A stretch of 64,000 nucleotides of DNA from Methylorubrum rhodinum (GTDB taxonomy: Bacteria > Pseudomonadota > Alphaproteobacteria > Rhizobiales > Beijerinckiaceae), in the NCBI RefSeq assembly GCF_014199935.1, contig NZ_JACHOP010000016.1, positions 1-64,000 on the forward strand. Direction: 5' to 3'. Positions 52,366-61,224 of this stretch are shown here, piece after piece. Position numbers and translations under genes: made by a program. The notes beneath the pieces are model-generated. The model searched no databases. It saw only the letters and a program-made list of their open reading frames with translations, and was not told the origin of the DNA. The stretch's first letter is position 1, and the number at the start of each line of letters is the position of its first letter.

Positions 52366-52745
52366 GGATCGATACTCCACCTTGACTCGTGCGTGACTTC
52401 GATACCCTCGAACTTTCAACCGGCCTCGACTGTCTCCAAACCTCCCGAGAACTGAACAGCATCGCGGCCAAGGCCAATGATGCGGGTGCAAGAGCAAAGC
52501 CAACCCTGCCGGGTCGGTTCCACGCTCACGATGAATCGTTGTGGATGCGTCCCCGGCGCCACGCTTCGCTCCCCGTGAAGCTTTTCAGCCGCGGGCGACG
52601 GTGGCGTGACGGGGGAGCGAAGAAGCGATGACGCGGCCCTTTTCGGACCGGAGCCGGCGGATCGGGACGATCCTGGCATCATCATCGCGGGCGTCGCCCT
52701 CCTCGGGCGAGCGGGAGCGAGTGGCGAAGCCACTGGCCGGAGGCT
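52366..52745. other. Intergenic stretch, phoH promoter and uvrD 3' hairpin
   Basis: 380 bases without a gene. CTTCGCTCCCC (52564-52574) and GGGGAGCGAAG (52612-52622) form an 11-base inverted repeat with a 37-base loop that could stop transcription from uvrD. The phoH promoter should be near 52370-52450. Confidence 0.45.
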
Positions 52746-55082
52746 TCATCCGGGCTGGAGGAAGCTCTCCAGCACCATTTTCCGACCGGCCTTGTCGAAG
52801 TCAACGGTCAGCTTGTTGCCGTCGATGCCCGCGACCGTGCCGGGGCCGAACTTGGTGTGGAAGACTCGCGCGCCGTTCTCGAAGGCCGAGGCCGCCGCGG
52901 TGGACTTGGCCACGAGTTCGCCCTCGATCTCACGCGGGCCGCCCGAGCGCCCGCCGCGATTCCCGCTGCCGAAATTGCCCGCGGTGTTGGCCTGCGCCCG
53001 CTGCCAGCCCGGCGTGCCGTAGGACGAACCGAACGGGGCCGGGTTGCGGTCGAACCGCGAGGCGCCGGCGGAGAAGTGGGCGGGGGCGTCGATCACGTCC
53101 ACGGCCTGGGGCGGCAGCTCGTCGATGAAGCGGGACGGGATGGTCGAGGACCACAGCCCGTGAATGCGCCGGTTGACCGCGAAGGACAGCTTGGCCCGCT
53201 TGCGGGCCCGCGTCAGGCCGACATGGGCCAGCCGCCGCTCTTCCTCCAGGCCCGCGCGCCCGCTCTCGTCGATGGCGCGCTGGTTCGGGAACAGGCCGTC
53301 TTCCCAGCCGGGCAGGAACACCGTGTCGAATTCCAGCCCCTTGGCGGCGTGCAGCGTCATCAGGGAGACGCGGTCGGCGCCCTCGGCCTCGGACGCCTCC
53401 ATCACCAGCGAGACGTGTTCGAGGAAGCCCGCCATGTCCGGGAATTCCTCCATCGAGCGGACGAATTCCTTGAGGTTTTCCAAGCGCCCGGCGGCGTCGG
53501 CGGAGCGGTCCTTCTGCCACATCTCGGTGTAGCCGGATTCCTCCAAGATGGTCTGCGCCACTTCCGGGTGCGGCTTCGACTCGACGAGTCGGGCCCAGCG
53601 CGAAAAACTCTCGACGAGGCCGCGCAGCATCGAGCGGGCGCGGGGCTTCAGCTCGTCGGTCTCGATCAGCTTTCGCGCCGCGGCCAGCAGCGGGATGCGG
53701 TCGGCCCGCGCAAAGGCGTGGAGCGTCTGGAGCGTCGCATCGCCGAGGCCGCGCTTGGGCGTGTTGAAGATGCGCTCGAACGCGAGGTCGTCGGCCCCGT
53801 TCATGGTGACGCGCAGGTAGGCCAGCGCGTCGCGGATCTCCGCCCGCTCGTAGAAGCGCGGACCGCCGACCACCCGGTAGGGCAGGCCCACCTGCACGAA
53901 GCGGTCCTCGATCTCGCGCATCTGCGCCGAGATGCGCACCAGCACCGCGATCTCGGAGAGCGGATGCTTCCTGTGCTGGAGCGACTCGATCGCCTCGGCG
54001 ATCTGGCGCGCCTCCTCCTCCGAATCCCAGGCGCCGGAGACGGTGACGGGCTCGCCCGCCTCGTCCTCGGTGCGCAGCGTCTTGCCGAGCCGGCCCTCGT
54101 TCTTGGCGATGAGGCCGGAGGCGGCGGCCAGGATGTGGCCGGTCGAGCGGTAGTTGCGCTCGAGCCGCACCACGGTGGCGCCGGGAAAATCGTGCTCGAA
54201 GCGCAGGATGTTGTCGACCTCGGCGCCGCGCCAGCCGTAGATCGACTGGTCGTCGTCGCCGACGCAAGCGACGTTCTTTCGCGCCTGCGCGAGCAGCCGC
54301 AGCCAGAGATACTGGGCGACGTTGGTGTCCTGGTACTCGTCGACGAGGATGTAGCGGAAGCGGTCCTGGTAATTCGCGAGGATGTCGGGGTTCTCGCGCC
54401 ACAGCTTGAGGCACAGCAGCAGAAGATCGCCGAAATCGACCGCGTTCAGCGTCACCAGCCTGGCCTGATAGGCGGTGTAGAGCTGGCCGCCCTTGCCGAA
54501 GGCGAAGGACTGCCCTTCGCCCGCCGGCACCTGCTCGGGGGAGAGGCCGCGGTTCTTCCAGCCATCAATGGTGTGGGCCAGCGAACGCGCCGGCCAGCGC
54601 TTCTCGTCGATGTTCTGGTCGGCGATGACCTGCTTCATCAGCCGGATCTGGTCGTCGGTGCCGAGGATGGTGAAGTCGGATTTGAGCCCGACCAGCTCGG
54701 CGTGACGGCGCAGAATTTTGGTGCCGATGGCGTGGAAGGTGCCGAGCCAGGGCATGCCTTCGCCAGCCGGCCCGATCAGGGCGCCGATGCGGTGCTTCAT
54801 CTCGCGGGCGGCCTTGTTGGTGAAGGTCACCGACAGGATGTCGTAGGGCCGCGCACGCCCCGTCGCGATCAGGTGGGCGATGCGCGTCGTCAGCACGCGG
54901 GTCTTGCCGGTGCCGGCGCCCGCCAGCACGAGGACCGGGCCTTCGGTGGCCTCCACGGCGCGGCGCTGCTCCGGGTTGAGGCCGGTGAGGTAGGACGCGC
55001 CCTCGGGCCGCAGGGCCGCCATCGCGCGGGCGGCGATCGAGGCGGGCGCGGCCCCCGGTTCGCTGTCACGGTCGTGCATCAT
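52746..55082 (-). CDS. uvrD: UvrD/PcrA-type DNA helicase
   Basis: From ATG 55082 (or 55079) the protein has about 778 residues, the normal size. Motif I is VLAGAGTGKTRVL, Q motif LNPEQRRAVE, motif II DEYQDTN, motif III AQARKNVACVGDDDQSIYGW, motif IV RFEHDFPGATVVRLERNYRS, motif V VSLMTLHAAKGLEFDTVFLPG, and motif VI EERRLAHVGLTRARK. The C-terminus has the Tudor-like ATPase-associated region (GTVAGIDGNKLTVDFDKAG). 3'-5' helicase acting in nucleotide excision and mismatch repair. Monocistronic by spacing. Confidence 0.95.
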   Translation of the reverse strand: MMHDRDSEPGAAPASIAARAMAALRPEGASYLTGLNPEQRRAVEATEGPVLVLAGAGTGKTRVLTTRIAHLIATGRARPYDILSVTFTNKAAREMKHRIGALIGPAGEGMPWLGTFHAIGTKILRRHAELVGLKSDFTILGTDDQIRLMKQVIADQNIDEKRWPARSLAHTIDGWKNRGLSPEQVPAGEGQSFAFGKGGQLYTAYQARLVTLNAVDFGDLLLLCLKLWRENPDILANYQDRFRYILVDEYQDTNVAQYLWLRLLAQARKNVACVGDDDQSIYGWRGAEVDNILRFEHDFPGATVVRLERNYRSTGHILAAASGLIAKNEGRLGKTLRTEDEAGEPVTVSGAWDSEEEARQIAEAIESLQHRKHPLSEIAVLVRISAQMREIEDRFVQVGLPYRVVGGPRFYERAEIRDALAYLRVTMNGADDLAFERIFNTPKRGLGDATLQTLHAFARADRIPLLAAARKLIETDELKPRARSMLRGLVESFSRWARLVESKPHPEVAQTILEESGYTEMWQKDRSADAAGRLENLKEFVRSMEEFPDMAGFLEHVSLVMEASEAEGADRVSLMTLHAAKGLEFDTVFLPGWEDGLFPNQRAIDESGRAGLEEERRLAHVGLTRARKRAKLSFAVNRRIHGLWSSTIPSRFIDELPPQAVDVIDAPAHFSAGASRFDRNPAPFGSSYGTPGWQRAQANTAGNFGSGNRGGRSGGPREIEGELVAKSTAAASAFENGARVFHTKFGPGTVAGIDGNKLTVDFDKAGRKMVLESFLQPG

Positions 55083-55199
55083 GCCCGCATCCCTGGACCA
55101 AAAGGCGAACGCCGTCGAGACCCGCCCCGGAACCGCCCGCCACCCTCGGGCGTCACACCTGACGAGATCGATCCTCTCTCCCAAAGGACAAGCGAGGCC

Positions 55200-55457
55200 A
55201 TGAGCGCCCGGACATTTTGCGCCCCGATTGCCGTCCTCACCCTGCTGGCCGGCCTCACGGCGGCCGATGCGCAGGTCCTGGGCCAGGGCCGCAACAGCGG
55301 CAGCAGCCGGATGAACCAGAACTTCGAGGTCCAGAACCAGAACCGCAACTTCCAGCAGCGCCAGACGCTGGAGAACAGCGCCGTGCGCAACCAGATCCAG
55401 CGGGCGCCGCTGAACCGGCCGGCGCCGAGCGGGCCGGGACTCATCCCGCGACCGTGA
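55200..55457 (+). CDS. Small exported Asn/Gln-rich protein
   Basis: 85 residues from ATG 55200. A signal peptide (FCAPIAVLTLLAGLTAADA) is followed by a short, low-complexity mature chain full of Asn, Gln and Arg (GQGRNSGSSRMNQNFEVQNQ), ending PAPSGPGLIPRP. Predicted periplasmic or secreted, intrinsically disordered. No family recognised. Confidence 0.65.
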   Translation: MSARTFCAPIAVLTLLAGLTAADAQVLGQGRNSGSSRMNQNFEVQNQNRNFQQRQTLENSAVRNQIQRAPLNRPAPSGPGLIPRP

Positions 55458-55660
55458 GACGGAGGCTTCCGCCGGCCTCGCGATGACGCTGCGGAGTTCC
55501 TCCCGGCGCGCCTTGTCCGCACCCGAAGACGGCGTCTCCCACCGTCAAGCTTGAGATGCGGGCTCCGCTTCGCCTGTGCTATGGCCGCCGGTGAGGTCGC
55601 GTCGTCGGCGCGCCTCGCGGTGGGTGCCTGTCCCCGGCAGGCGAGGCGAAAGCGAATTCG

Positions 55661-58600
55661 GTGCGTGACCTCCTGACCGCGCTCGCGGGCGTCGTCGTGC
55701 TGATCCTCGTGGCGGCGCTCGCCGTGCCGCCCTTCATCGACTGGTCGGGCCAGCGCACGCTGATCGACTGGGCGATCACGCAATCCCTCGGCACGCCGGC
55801 CCGCAGCGAGGGCGCGGTCGATCTGCGGCTGCTGCCCTCGCCGCATCTTCGCCTCGACCGGCTCACCCTCGGCGAGGCGGACGGGCCGACGCTCGACGCC
55901 CAAAAGGTCGATGCCGAGATCGCGCTCTCGCCCCTGCTCAAGGGCGAGGTGCGCTTCACCGCCACCCTGGTCGAGCGCGCCCGCATCACCCTGCCGGTGG
56001 CGCGGGACGTTCTGCTTCTGCCGCGCGGCGGCGAGGCGCCGCGGCGGGACGTGGTGATCGAGGCGCTCGCCGTGCGCCACCTCTCGGTCGCGACCCTCCA
56101 GGACGGCGCCGAACCGAGCGAGGTCTTCGCGGCGGACGACGTGCGGCTGCGGGCGCCGAGCCTCGCCGGGCCCTGGCTCGCCGAGGGCATGGTGGCGGGA
56201 AGCCCGTTCCATCTCGCAACCGGTGCCGTCACGGCCGACGGCGTGCTCGCCCTCAAGCTCACCGGCGGTGGCGACACGCTGCCGCGGCTGGAAACGGACG
56301 CCCGAGTCTCGTTCAAGCCGGAACCCGTCGAGGGCGGGGATCGCCGCGGGCTGGTGCCGGAGGCGGAGGGCTCGGCCAAGCTCACCGTCGGCCCGCCGGT
56401 CCAGGCGGCGGGCGACTACCTGCCGCTGACGCTGTCCGCCAAGTTCGAGGCGCGCGGCACGACCGTGACGGCCAAGAGCGTCGAGCTCGAACTCGATCCC
56501 GGCGGCAAGGCGGCGCGGCTCTCGGGCACCGGCCGGATCGACCTGCGCGCGGCCCGCGCCGGGCTGGACCTCCGCACCCGCCGGCTCGACCTCGACGGGC
56601 TGCTGCTGACGCCCGGCGGCCGGGCGCTGCTGTCGCGGGGGCTCGCCGGCCTCGCCCCGTCCCTGCCGATGATGCTCGACCTCGACCTGAAGGCCGAGAG
56701 CGTGGCGCTCGGCCTCGACGACTGGTCCGACATGGCGCTCCGCGGCACCTTCGACCGATCGGGCGGGCTGGTGCTGCGCCGCTTCTCGGGGGTCGCGCCG
56801 GGCGGGGCCACGGTCGCGGCGACCGGCGAGATCGACCTCTCGGCCTCCGCCCGCTTCACCGGGCATCTCGACATCGCCGCGCGCAATTCCGAGGGGCTCG
56901 GGCGCTACGTCGCGCGGCTCGGCGCCGAGGACGCGGTGGCCTCGCTCCTCGACGGGCGGGCGCTCGATCTCAGCGCCGACCTCTCCTCCACCGCCGCCGA
57001 CCTGTCGCTGCGCAACCTGCGCCTCGCGCTGGGTCCGGTGCGGGTCACGGGCAACGCCGCCTATACCCGGCCGCAAGGGGGGCGCCGCGGCCGGCTGGAG
57101 GCGCAGATCGCCGCAAACGGCATCGACATCGCCGAACTGCCGCCTGCCAGCCGCCTGATGCAGGGGCTCGACCGGCACGATCTCGGCCTGACGCTCACCG
57201 CCCGCGACGTGCGCTACGGCGCCTCCACGGGGGCCGGCGGCACCATCACGGTGCGGCTGCAATCCGACGGGGCGAGCCTCGTCGTCGACAGCCTCGACAT
57301 CGAGAACCTCGCCGGCGCCAGCGCCCGCCTCGCCGGCCGGATCGCCCCGGACGGCTCGGGCCGGATCGAGGGCCGCGTCTCGGCGCCGAAGGCCGCCCCG
57401 CTGCTGGCGCTGTTGGAGCGCGGCTACCTCGCCGAGGCGCGGCTCGTGCCCCGCGCCTTCCGCGAGGCCGGCCTCGACCTCGCCCTGACGCTGGAGCGCG
57501 AATCCGGCGAGGCCGACGCGCTCCGGGCGCATGCCCGCGGCAAGGCCGGCGGCGGCGAGGCCGATCTTTCGGTGCTGACCCGGGCCGGGCGGATCGACAA
57601 CCTCGCGGCGACCCTCGACACGCCCCGCGCCGGCCTCTGGTTCGGCCGCGACGACGTCGCCGCGCTCCGCCAGCCCGCGCGCCTGCGCCTGACCGGCACG
57701 CGGCCGGCGGACGCCGCAGCCCCCCTCGCGCTCACCGTGGAGGGGACGTTTCCCGGCCTGACGCTCGCATCGACGAAGCCGATCCTGCTCGATTCCGCCG
57801 ACCGGCCGCCGCTCGCGGGCGCGGTGCGGATCGAGGGCGCCGACCTCGCCCCCACTCTCGGCCTCGCCGGCGCGGCCGTCCCGAGCCCGATCCCCGCCGC
57901 GCTCACGCTCGAGCTGTCGCGCCGGGGCGAGGCCCTGCATCTCGACCTCGCGGGGCAGGCCGGCGGCACCGACCTCACCGCCGGCCTCGACCGCGGCCTC
58001 GACGGCGCGTGGTCCGGCACGGCCTCCCTCGGGCGGCTCTCGCTGCCGGCGCTGGCCGCGGCGCTGATCCTGCCGACCGACCCGCGCGGCACCCGCTTCG
58101 CACCGGCGCCGGACCCGCCGCGGGCGAGCCTCGACCTCACGGTCGGCCGGCTCGATCTCGGCCGCGGCTTCGTCGCCGAGGCGGCGTCCTTCCGGCTCCA
58201 GCGCGAGGGTGACGCGCTCAAGGTCGCCGATCTCGCCGCCGGCCTCGGCGGCGGCCGGATCGGCGCCAGCCTGACCCTGACGCGGCCCGCGGGCGCGGCT
58301 TCCGTCGCGGGCGAGGCCACGGTGACCGACGTGAGCCTGTCCCGCCTCCTCGACGGCGGGCGGCTTGCCGCGACGCTCTCGGGGAACTTGCGCTTCAGCG
58401 CCTCCGGCCAGACGCCCGCCGGGCTCGCCGACGACCTCTCGGGCAACGGCGACCTGCGCCTCGCCGGCCTCACCCTGCCCGAGGCCGATCCCGCCGCCCT
58501 CGACCGGGCGCTCGCCCGCGCGCTCGCCGAGGACGATCCGCTCCGCGACGGGCGCCCCCAGGCGCTGGTCTCGGAAGAGTTCGCTGCCGCCCCGCTCGCC

Positions 58601-59194
58601 GCCAAGGGGCCGGTGAGCACTGCCGTGACGCTGGTCGGCGGCGTGCTGCGCTCCGCGCCGCTCATCCTCGATCTCGGGGCCGCCCGCTGGACCGGCAGCT
58701 TCGGATTCGATCTGCGCAACGGCACCCTCGATGCCCGCGGGACGCTCACGAGCGCGTCGGCGCCGAAGGGCTGGTCCGGCGCGCCGCCCGCCGTGCAACT
58801 GGGGTTTGCCGGCCCCCTCACCACGCCGGAGCGCCGGGTCGACGCCGCGCCGCTGACGACGGGGCTCGCCGCCCTGGTGCTGCAGCGGGAACTGGAGAAG
58901 ATCGAGCTGTTCGACGCCGACGCGGCCGAGCGCCAGCGCCGCCGCGCCCGCATCGAGATGGACCGCGCCCGAACCGTCGCGGAGGAGGCGGCGCGTCAAG
59001 CCCGGATCAAGGCGCAGCAGGCCGCCGAGGAGGCCGCCAGGGAGAATGCCAAGCGCCAGCGCGAGGCCGAGGAGGCGCGCCGCCAACGCGAGGCGGAGGA
59101 CGCCGCCCGCCGCGCCCGCCAGGAGGCGGAGCCGGCCGCGCCGCCGGACGCACCCGCGCCGCTCGACATCACGCCGCCCGGCGCGCGGCCGTGA
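55661..59194 (+). CDS. AsmA family protein
   Basis: 1177 residues from a GTG. A single N-terminal membrane helix (LAGVVVLILVAALAVPPFID) anchors a large periplasmic region. The first 130 residues are the AsmA N-terminal domain (VDLRLLPSPHLRLDRLTLGE). The body is a long beta-rich repeat of the Vps13/AsmA bridge type, and residues 800-1060 hold the AsmA_2-like C-terminal domain with FSASGQTPAGLADDLSGNGD. The last 110 residues are an Arg/Glu/Ala coiled coil and a Pro-rich tail. AsmA proteins help phospholipid transport and outer-membrane assembly. Confidence 0.88.
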   Translation: MRDLLTALAGVVVLILVAALAVPPFIDWSGQRTLIDWAITQSLGTPARSEGAVDLRLLPSPHLRLDRLTLGEADGPTLDAQKVDAEIALSPLLKGEVRFTATLVERARITLPVARDVLLLPRGGEAPRRDVVIEALAVRHLSVATLQDGAEPSEVFAADDVRLRAPSLAGPWLAEGMVAGSPFHLATGAVTADGVLALKLTGGGDTLPRLETDARVSFKPEPVEGGDRRGLVPEAEGSAKLTVGPPVQAAGDYLPLTLSAKFEARGTTVTAKSVELELDPGGKAARLSGTGRIDLRAARAGLDLRTRRLDLDGLLLTPGGRALLSRGLAGLAPSLPMMLDLDLKAESVALGLDDWSDMALRGTFDRSGGLVLRRFSGVAPGGATVAATGEIDLSASARFTGHLDIAARNSEGLGRYVARLGAEDAVASLLDGRALDLSADLSSTAADLSLRNLRLALGPVRVTGNAAYTRPQGGRRGRLEAQIAANGIDIAELPPASRLMQGLDRHDLGLTLTARDVRYGASTGAGGTITVRLQSDGASLVVDSLDIENLAGASARLAGRIAPDGSGRIEGRVSAPKAAPLLALLERGYLAEARLVPRAFREAGLDLALTLERESGEADALRAHARGKAGGGEADLSVLTRAGRIDNLAATLDTPRAGLWFGRDDVAALRQPARLRLTGTRPADAAAPLALTVEGTFPGLTLASTKPILLDSADRPPLAGAVRIEGADLAPTLGLAGAAVPSPIPAALTLELSRRGEALHLDLAGQAGGTDLTAGLDRGLDGAWSGTASLGRLSLPALAAALILPTDPRGTRFAPAPDPPRASLDLTVGRLDLGRGFVAEAASFRLQREGDALKVADLAAGLGGGRIGASLTLTRPAGAASVAGEATVTDVSLSRLLDGGRLAATLSGNLRFSASGQTPAGLADDLSGNGDLRLAGLTLPEADPAALDRALARALAEDDPLRDGRPQALVSEEFAAAPLAAKGPVSTAVTLVGGVLRSAPLILDLGAARWTGSFGFDLRNGTLDARGTLTSASAPKGWSGAPPAVQLGFAGPLTTPERRVDAAPLTTGLAALVLQRELEKIELFDADAAERQRRRARIEMDRARTVAEEAARQARIKAQQAAEEAARENAKRQREAEEARRQREAEDAARRARQEAEPAAPPDAPAPLDITPPGARP

Positions 59195-59216
59195 GCTCGG
59201 GATCGAGCCGGCGCGT

Positions 59217-60104
59217 TCACGCCGCCGCGGCGCCCTTCACCCGGACCGGGCCCACCACCGCGTCGCCGATGCGCAGGCGCAGGCGCTCGACGTCCTCGGC
59301 GTTGTTGGAGATCAGGTCGGTGATGTCGCCGTCGATCAGGGCGTCGACGTGGCGGCAGCGGCGGCGGTGGGTGCCGGCGGGGCAGGAGCAGCGGAGATAC
59401 GGACCGCCGGTGTTCTCCTCCAGAACCACGACGTAGCGGTTGCCGGTGCTGCCGCGCAGCGAGAAGCGCAGTTCCGCAACGGCAGGGGTGGCACCCGCCA
59501 CCCGCAGCGCGCGGGCCGAGGTCGAGCGCTCGAGGTCGCGGCGCGCGGCGTTGGTCGCGCGGATCGGCGTCAGTCCGAGGCCGCGGACGAGGTCGGGCAC
59601 GTCGCGGGCGCCGGTCTCGCGCATGGCGGCCAATGCGATCTCGGCGCAGGCATAGGCGTCCTCGCCCGCGTCGTGGTGCTCGAAGCGGATGCCGAGGCGG
59701 GAGGCCACCTTCGACAGGCCGCAGCCGGCCGGATCGGGAAAGATGCGCCGGGCGATCTGGAGCGTGCAGTGGCCGGTCAGTGTCGGCACCGGCGCGCCAT
59801 AGGCACCGAGCGAGGCGGCGAGCACCCCCATGTCGAAGCCGGCATTGTGGGCGAGCACGACGCCCTTGGCGAGATCGGGCAGGAACGGCGCCATCGCCTC
59901 GGGGAAGGTCGGCGCGTCGCGCACGTCCGCGGGCAGGATGCCGTGGATGCGGATGTTGCCCGGCGAGAACCGCATCTGCGGCGGCCGGATCAGCCGCGAT
60001 TCCCGCCGCACCACGCGGCCGCCCTCGATCCAGGCGAGCCCGACCGCGCAGGCGCTGTCGCGCCGCTCGTTGGCGGTCTCGAAATCGATCGCGACGACGC
60101 TCAT
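59217..60104 (-). CDS. DEDDh 3'-5' exonuclease (DnaQ-like) with C-terminal extension
   Basis: 295 residues. Exo I is VVAIDFETANERRDS (Asp-Glu), exo II LAHNAGFDMGVLA (Asp), and exo III FEHHDAGEDAYACAE with the His-x4-Asp of the DEDDh group. The exonuclease domain occupies residues 1-175. The rest (LRFSLRGSTGNRYVVVLEEN, then CSCPAGTHRRRCRHVDALID) contains a three-Cys/His cluster that could be a SWIM-like zinc finger, unusual for a short DnaQ-like nuclease. Substrate may be DNA or RNA. It lies downstream of the porin-like gene on the same strand. Confidence 0.85.
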   Translation of the reverse strand: MSVVAIDFETANERRDSACAVGLAWIEGGRVVRRESRLIRPPQMRFSPGNIRIHGILPADVRDAPTFPEAMAPFLPDLAKGVVLAHNAGFDMGVLAASLGAYGAPVPTLTGHCTLQIARRIFPDPAGCGLSKVASRLGIRFEHHDAGEDAYACAEIALAAMRETGARDVPDLVRGLGLTPIRATNAARRDLERSTSARALRVAGATPAVAELRFSLRGSTGNRYVVVLEENTGGPYLRCSCPAGTHRRRCRHVDALIDGDITDLISNNAEDVERLRLRIGDAVVGPVRVKGAAAA

Positions 60105-60148
60105 CGCGCGAGATTAGGGGGTGGGACAGGGCGCCCGCAAGGCACGAT

Positions 60149-60180
60149 CGCCGCGCCGGCCCGTCGGGACCGGCGCGGCG
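60149..60180 (-). terminator. Terminator of the porin-like gene
   Basis: CGCCGCGCCGG and CCGGCGCGGCG form a perfect 11-base-pair stem with a ten-base loop, directly after the porin-like gene stop (minus strand). Confidence 0.6.
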
Positions 60181-60185
60181 ACCGC

Positions 60186-60974
60186 TCAGAAGGCGTAGCT
60201 GACGCCGGCCAGAACCGTGTTGGTCGTGGTCTTCAGCTTGCCCGTCGCGCCCTCGGCGGCCCAGGTGTAGGTCTGCGATCCGTAATCGGCGTAGCGGTAC
60301 TCGACATGGCCGCGCCAGCGGCCGAACAACACGGTCTCGAGGCCGGCGCCGACGGTCCAGCCGGTGCGAGTGTTCGAGGCCGAGAAGGAATTTCCGAACA
60401 CGCCGTTCACCGTGTAGGAGGCGTTGACCCGCTCGTCGAGCAGGGCGAGGCCGCCGGTGACGTAGCCGAGCAGCGTCGGGGTGAATAGGTAGCCGGCCCG
60501 CACCCGCACCGTGGCGTCCCATTGGTGGCGGACCGTGAGACTGCCGGTGGCGACCGCGAGCGCCACGGCGGCGCTGCCACCGGCGCCGGCGACCGGCGGC
60601 AGGCCGGGGAGGACGAGGGTCTCGGTGGCGGTGCGGCGCGCATCGCCCCACGAGAAGTCGCCGGCGACGCCGACCACGAAGGACGGGCCGACCTGGACGT
60701 CGTAGCCGACCCGCGGTCCGCCGACGCCGGTGTCGAGATCGAAGCGGCGCGAGGCCGTCGTGGAGCCGAGGACCGGGTCGAACAGAGACCCGGCCCCGCG
60801 CGTCTCGTCGAAGCGGTAGCCGCCCTGGACGCCGATCGTGAAGCCCGTCCAGCTTGGGAGGGCGACTGGCACCATCGGCGGTGCGGCGCGCAGCGGCAGA
60901 TCCGCCGCGGAGGCGACAGCAACATCAAAACCCATCAATGCGGCCAGCCCCGCCGCGCACATCCCGAAGCGCAT
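60186..60974 (-). CDS. Outer-membrane beta-barrel protein (Omp25/RopB-like porin family)
   Basis: 262 residues. A signal peptide (MCAAGLAALMGFDVAVASAA) is followed by DLPLRAAPPM, the usual start of mature alphaproteobacterial small porins. The rest alternates aromatic strands with turns: SWTGFTIGVQGGYRFDE, VGVAGDFSWGD, ATVRVRAGYLFTPTLLGYVT and WRGHVEYRYADYGS. It ends in Tyr-Ala-Phe, the C-terminal aromatic sorted by the Bam machine. Single-copy eight-strand barrel; likely an envelope structural or small-solute pore protein. Confidence 0.88.
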   Translation of the reverse strand: MRFGMCAAGLAALMGFDVAVASAADLPLRAAPPMVPVALPSWTGFTIGVQGGYRFDETRGAGSLFDPVLGSTTASRRFDLDTGVGGPRVGYDVQVGPSFVVGVAGDFSWGDARRTATETLVLPGLPPVAGAGGSAAVALAVATGSLTVRHQWDATVRVRAGYLFTPTLLGYVTGGLALLDERVNASYTVNGVFGNSFSASNTRTGWTVGAGLETVLFGRWRGHVEYRYADYGSQTYTWAAEGATGKLKTTTNTVLAGVSYAF

Positions 60975-61224
60975 GTTCTTGTTCCTCGCTCAAAGCTTTC
61001 GGAGCGCGGCGACCATAGCGCGTAAATTGACTTGTTTGGTTAATAAGAAGTTAACCAGTCTAATTGATCGGATCAGTGGCGCTGCCGCAACAGCCTAAAC
61101 AGATAGGTTCGTTGGATTTCGTAAGGCCGGATCGATATCGACAGATGTTCTGTGTAAAAAATGCGCAAGTGCGCGACGCAGAGGCATTCTGATCCGATCG
61201 AGATCGGCCTTGGACCAACCGCGG
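60975..61224. other. Intergenic stretch, porin promoter
   Basis: 250 bases between glnE and the porin-like gene, AT-richer in the middle (61020-61150). Its left end holds the porin promoter. No gene or strong hairpin found. Confidence 0.4.

Noticed and set aside
52857..55457. 866-residue frame on the plus strand
   Set aside because: Opposite strand of uvrD; only its last 85 codons, from ATG 55200, are a credible gene.
55079..59086. 1335-residue frame on the minus strand
   Set aside because: Shadow of the AsmA gene in very GC-rich DNA; repetitive Arg/Gly/Glu/Ala content without any fold pattern.
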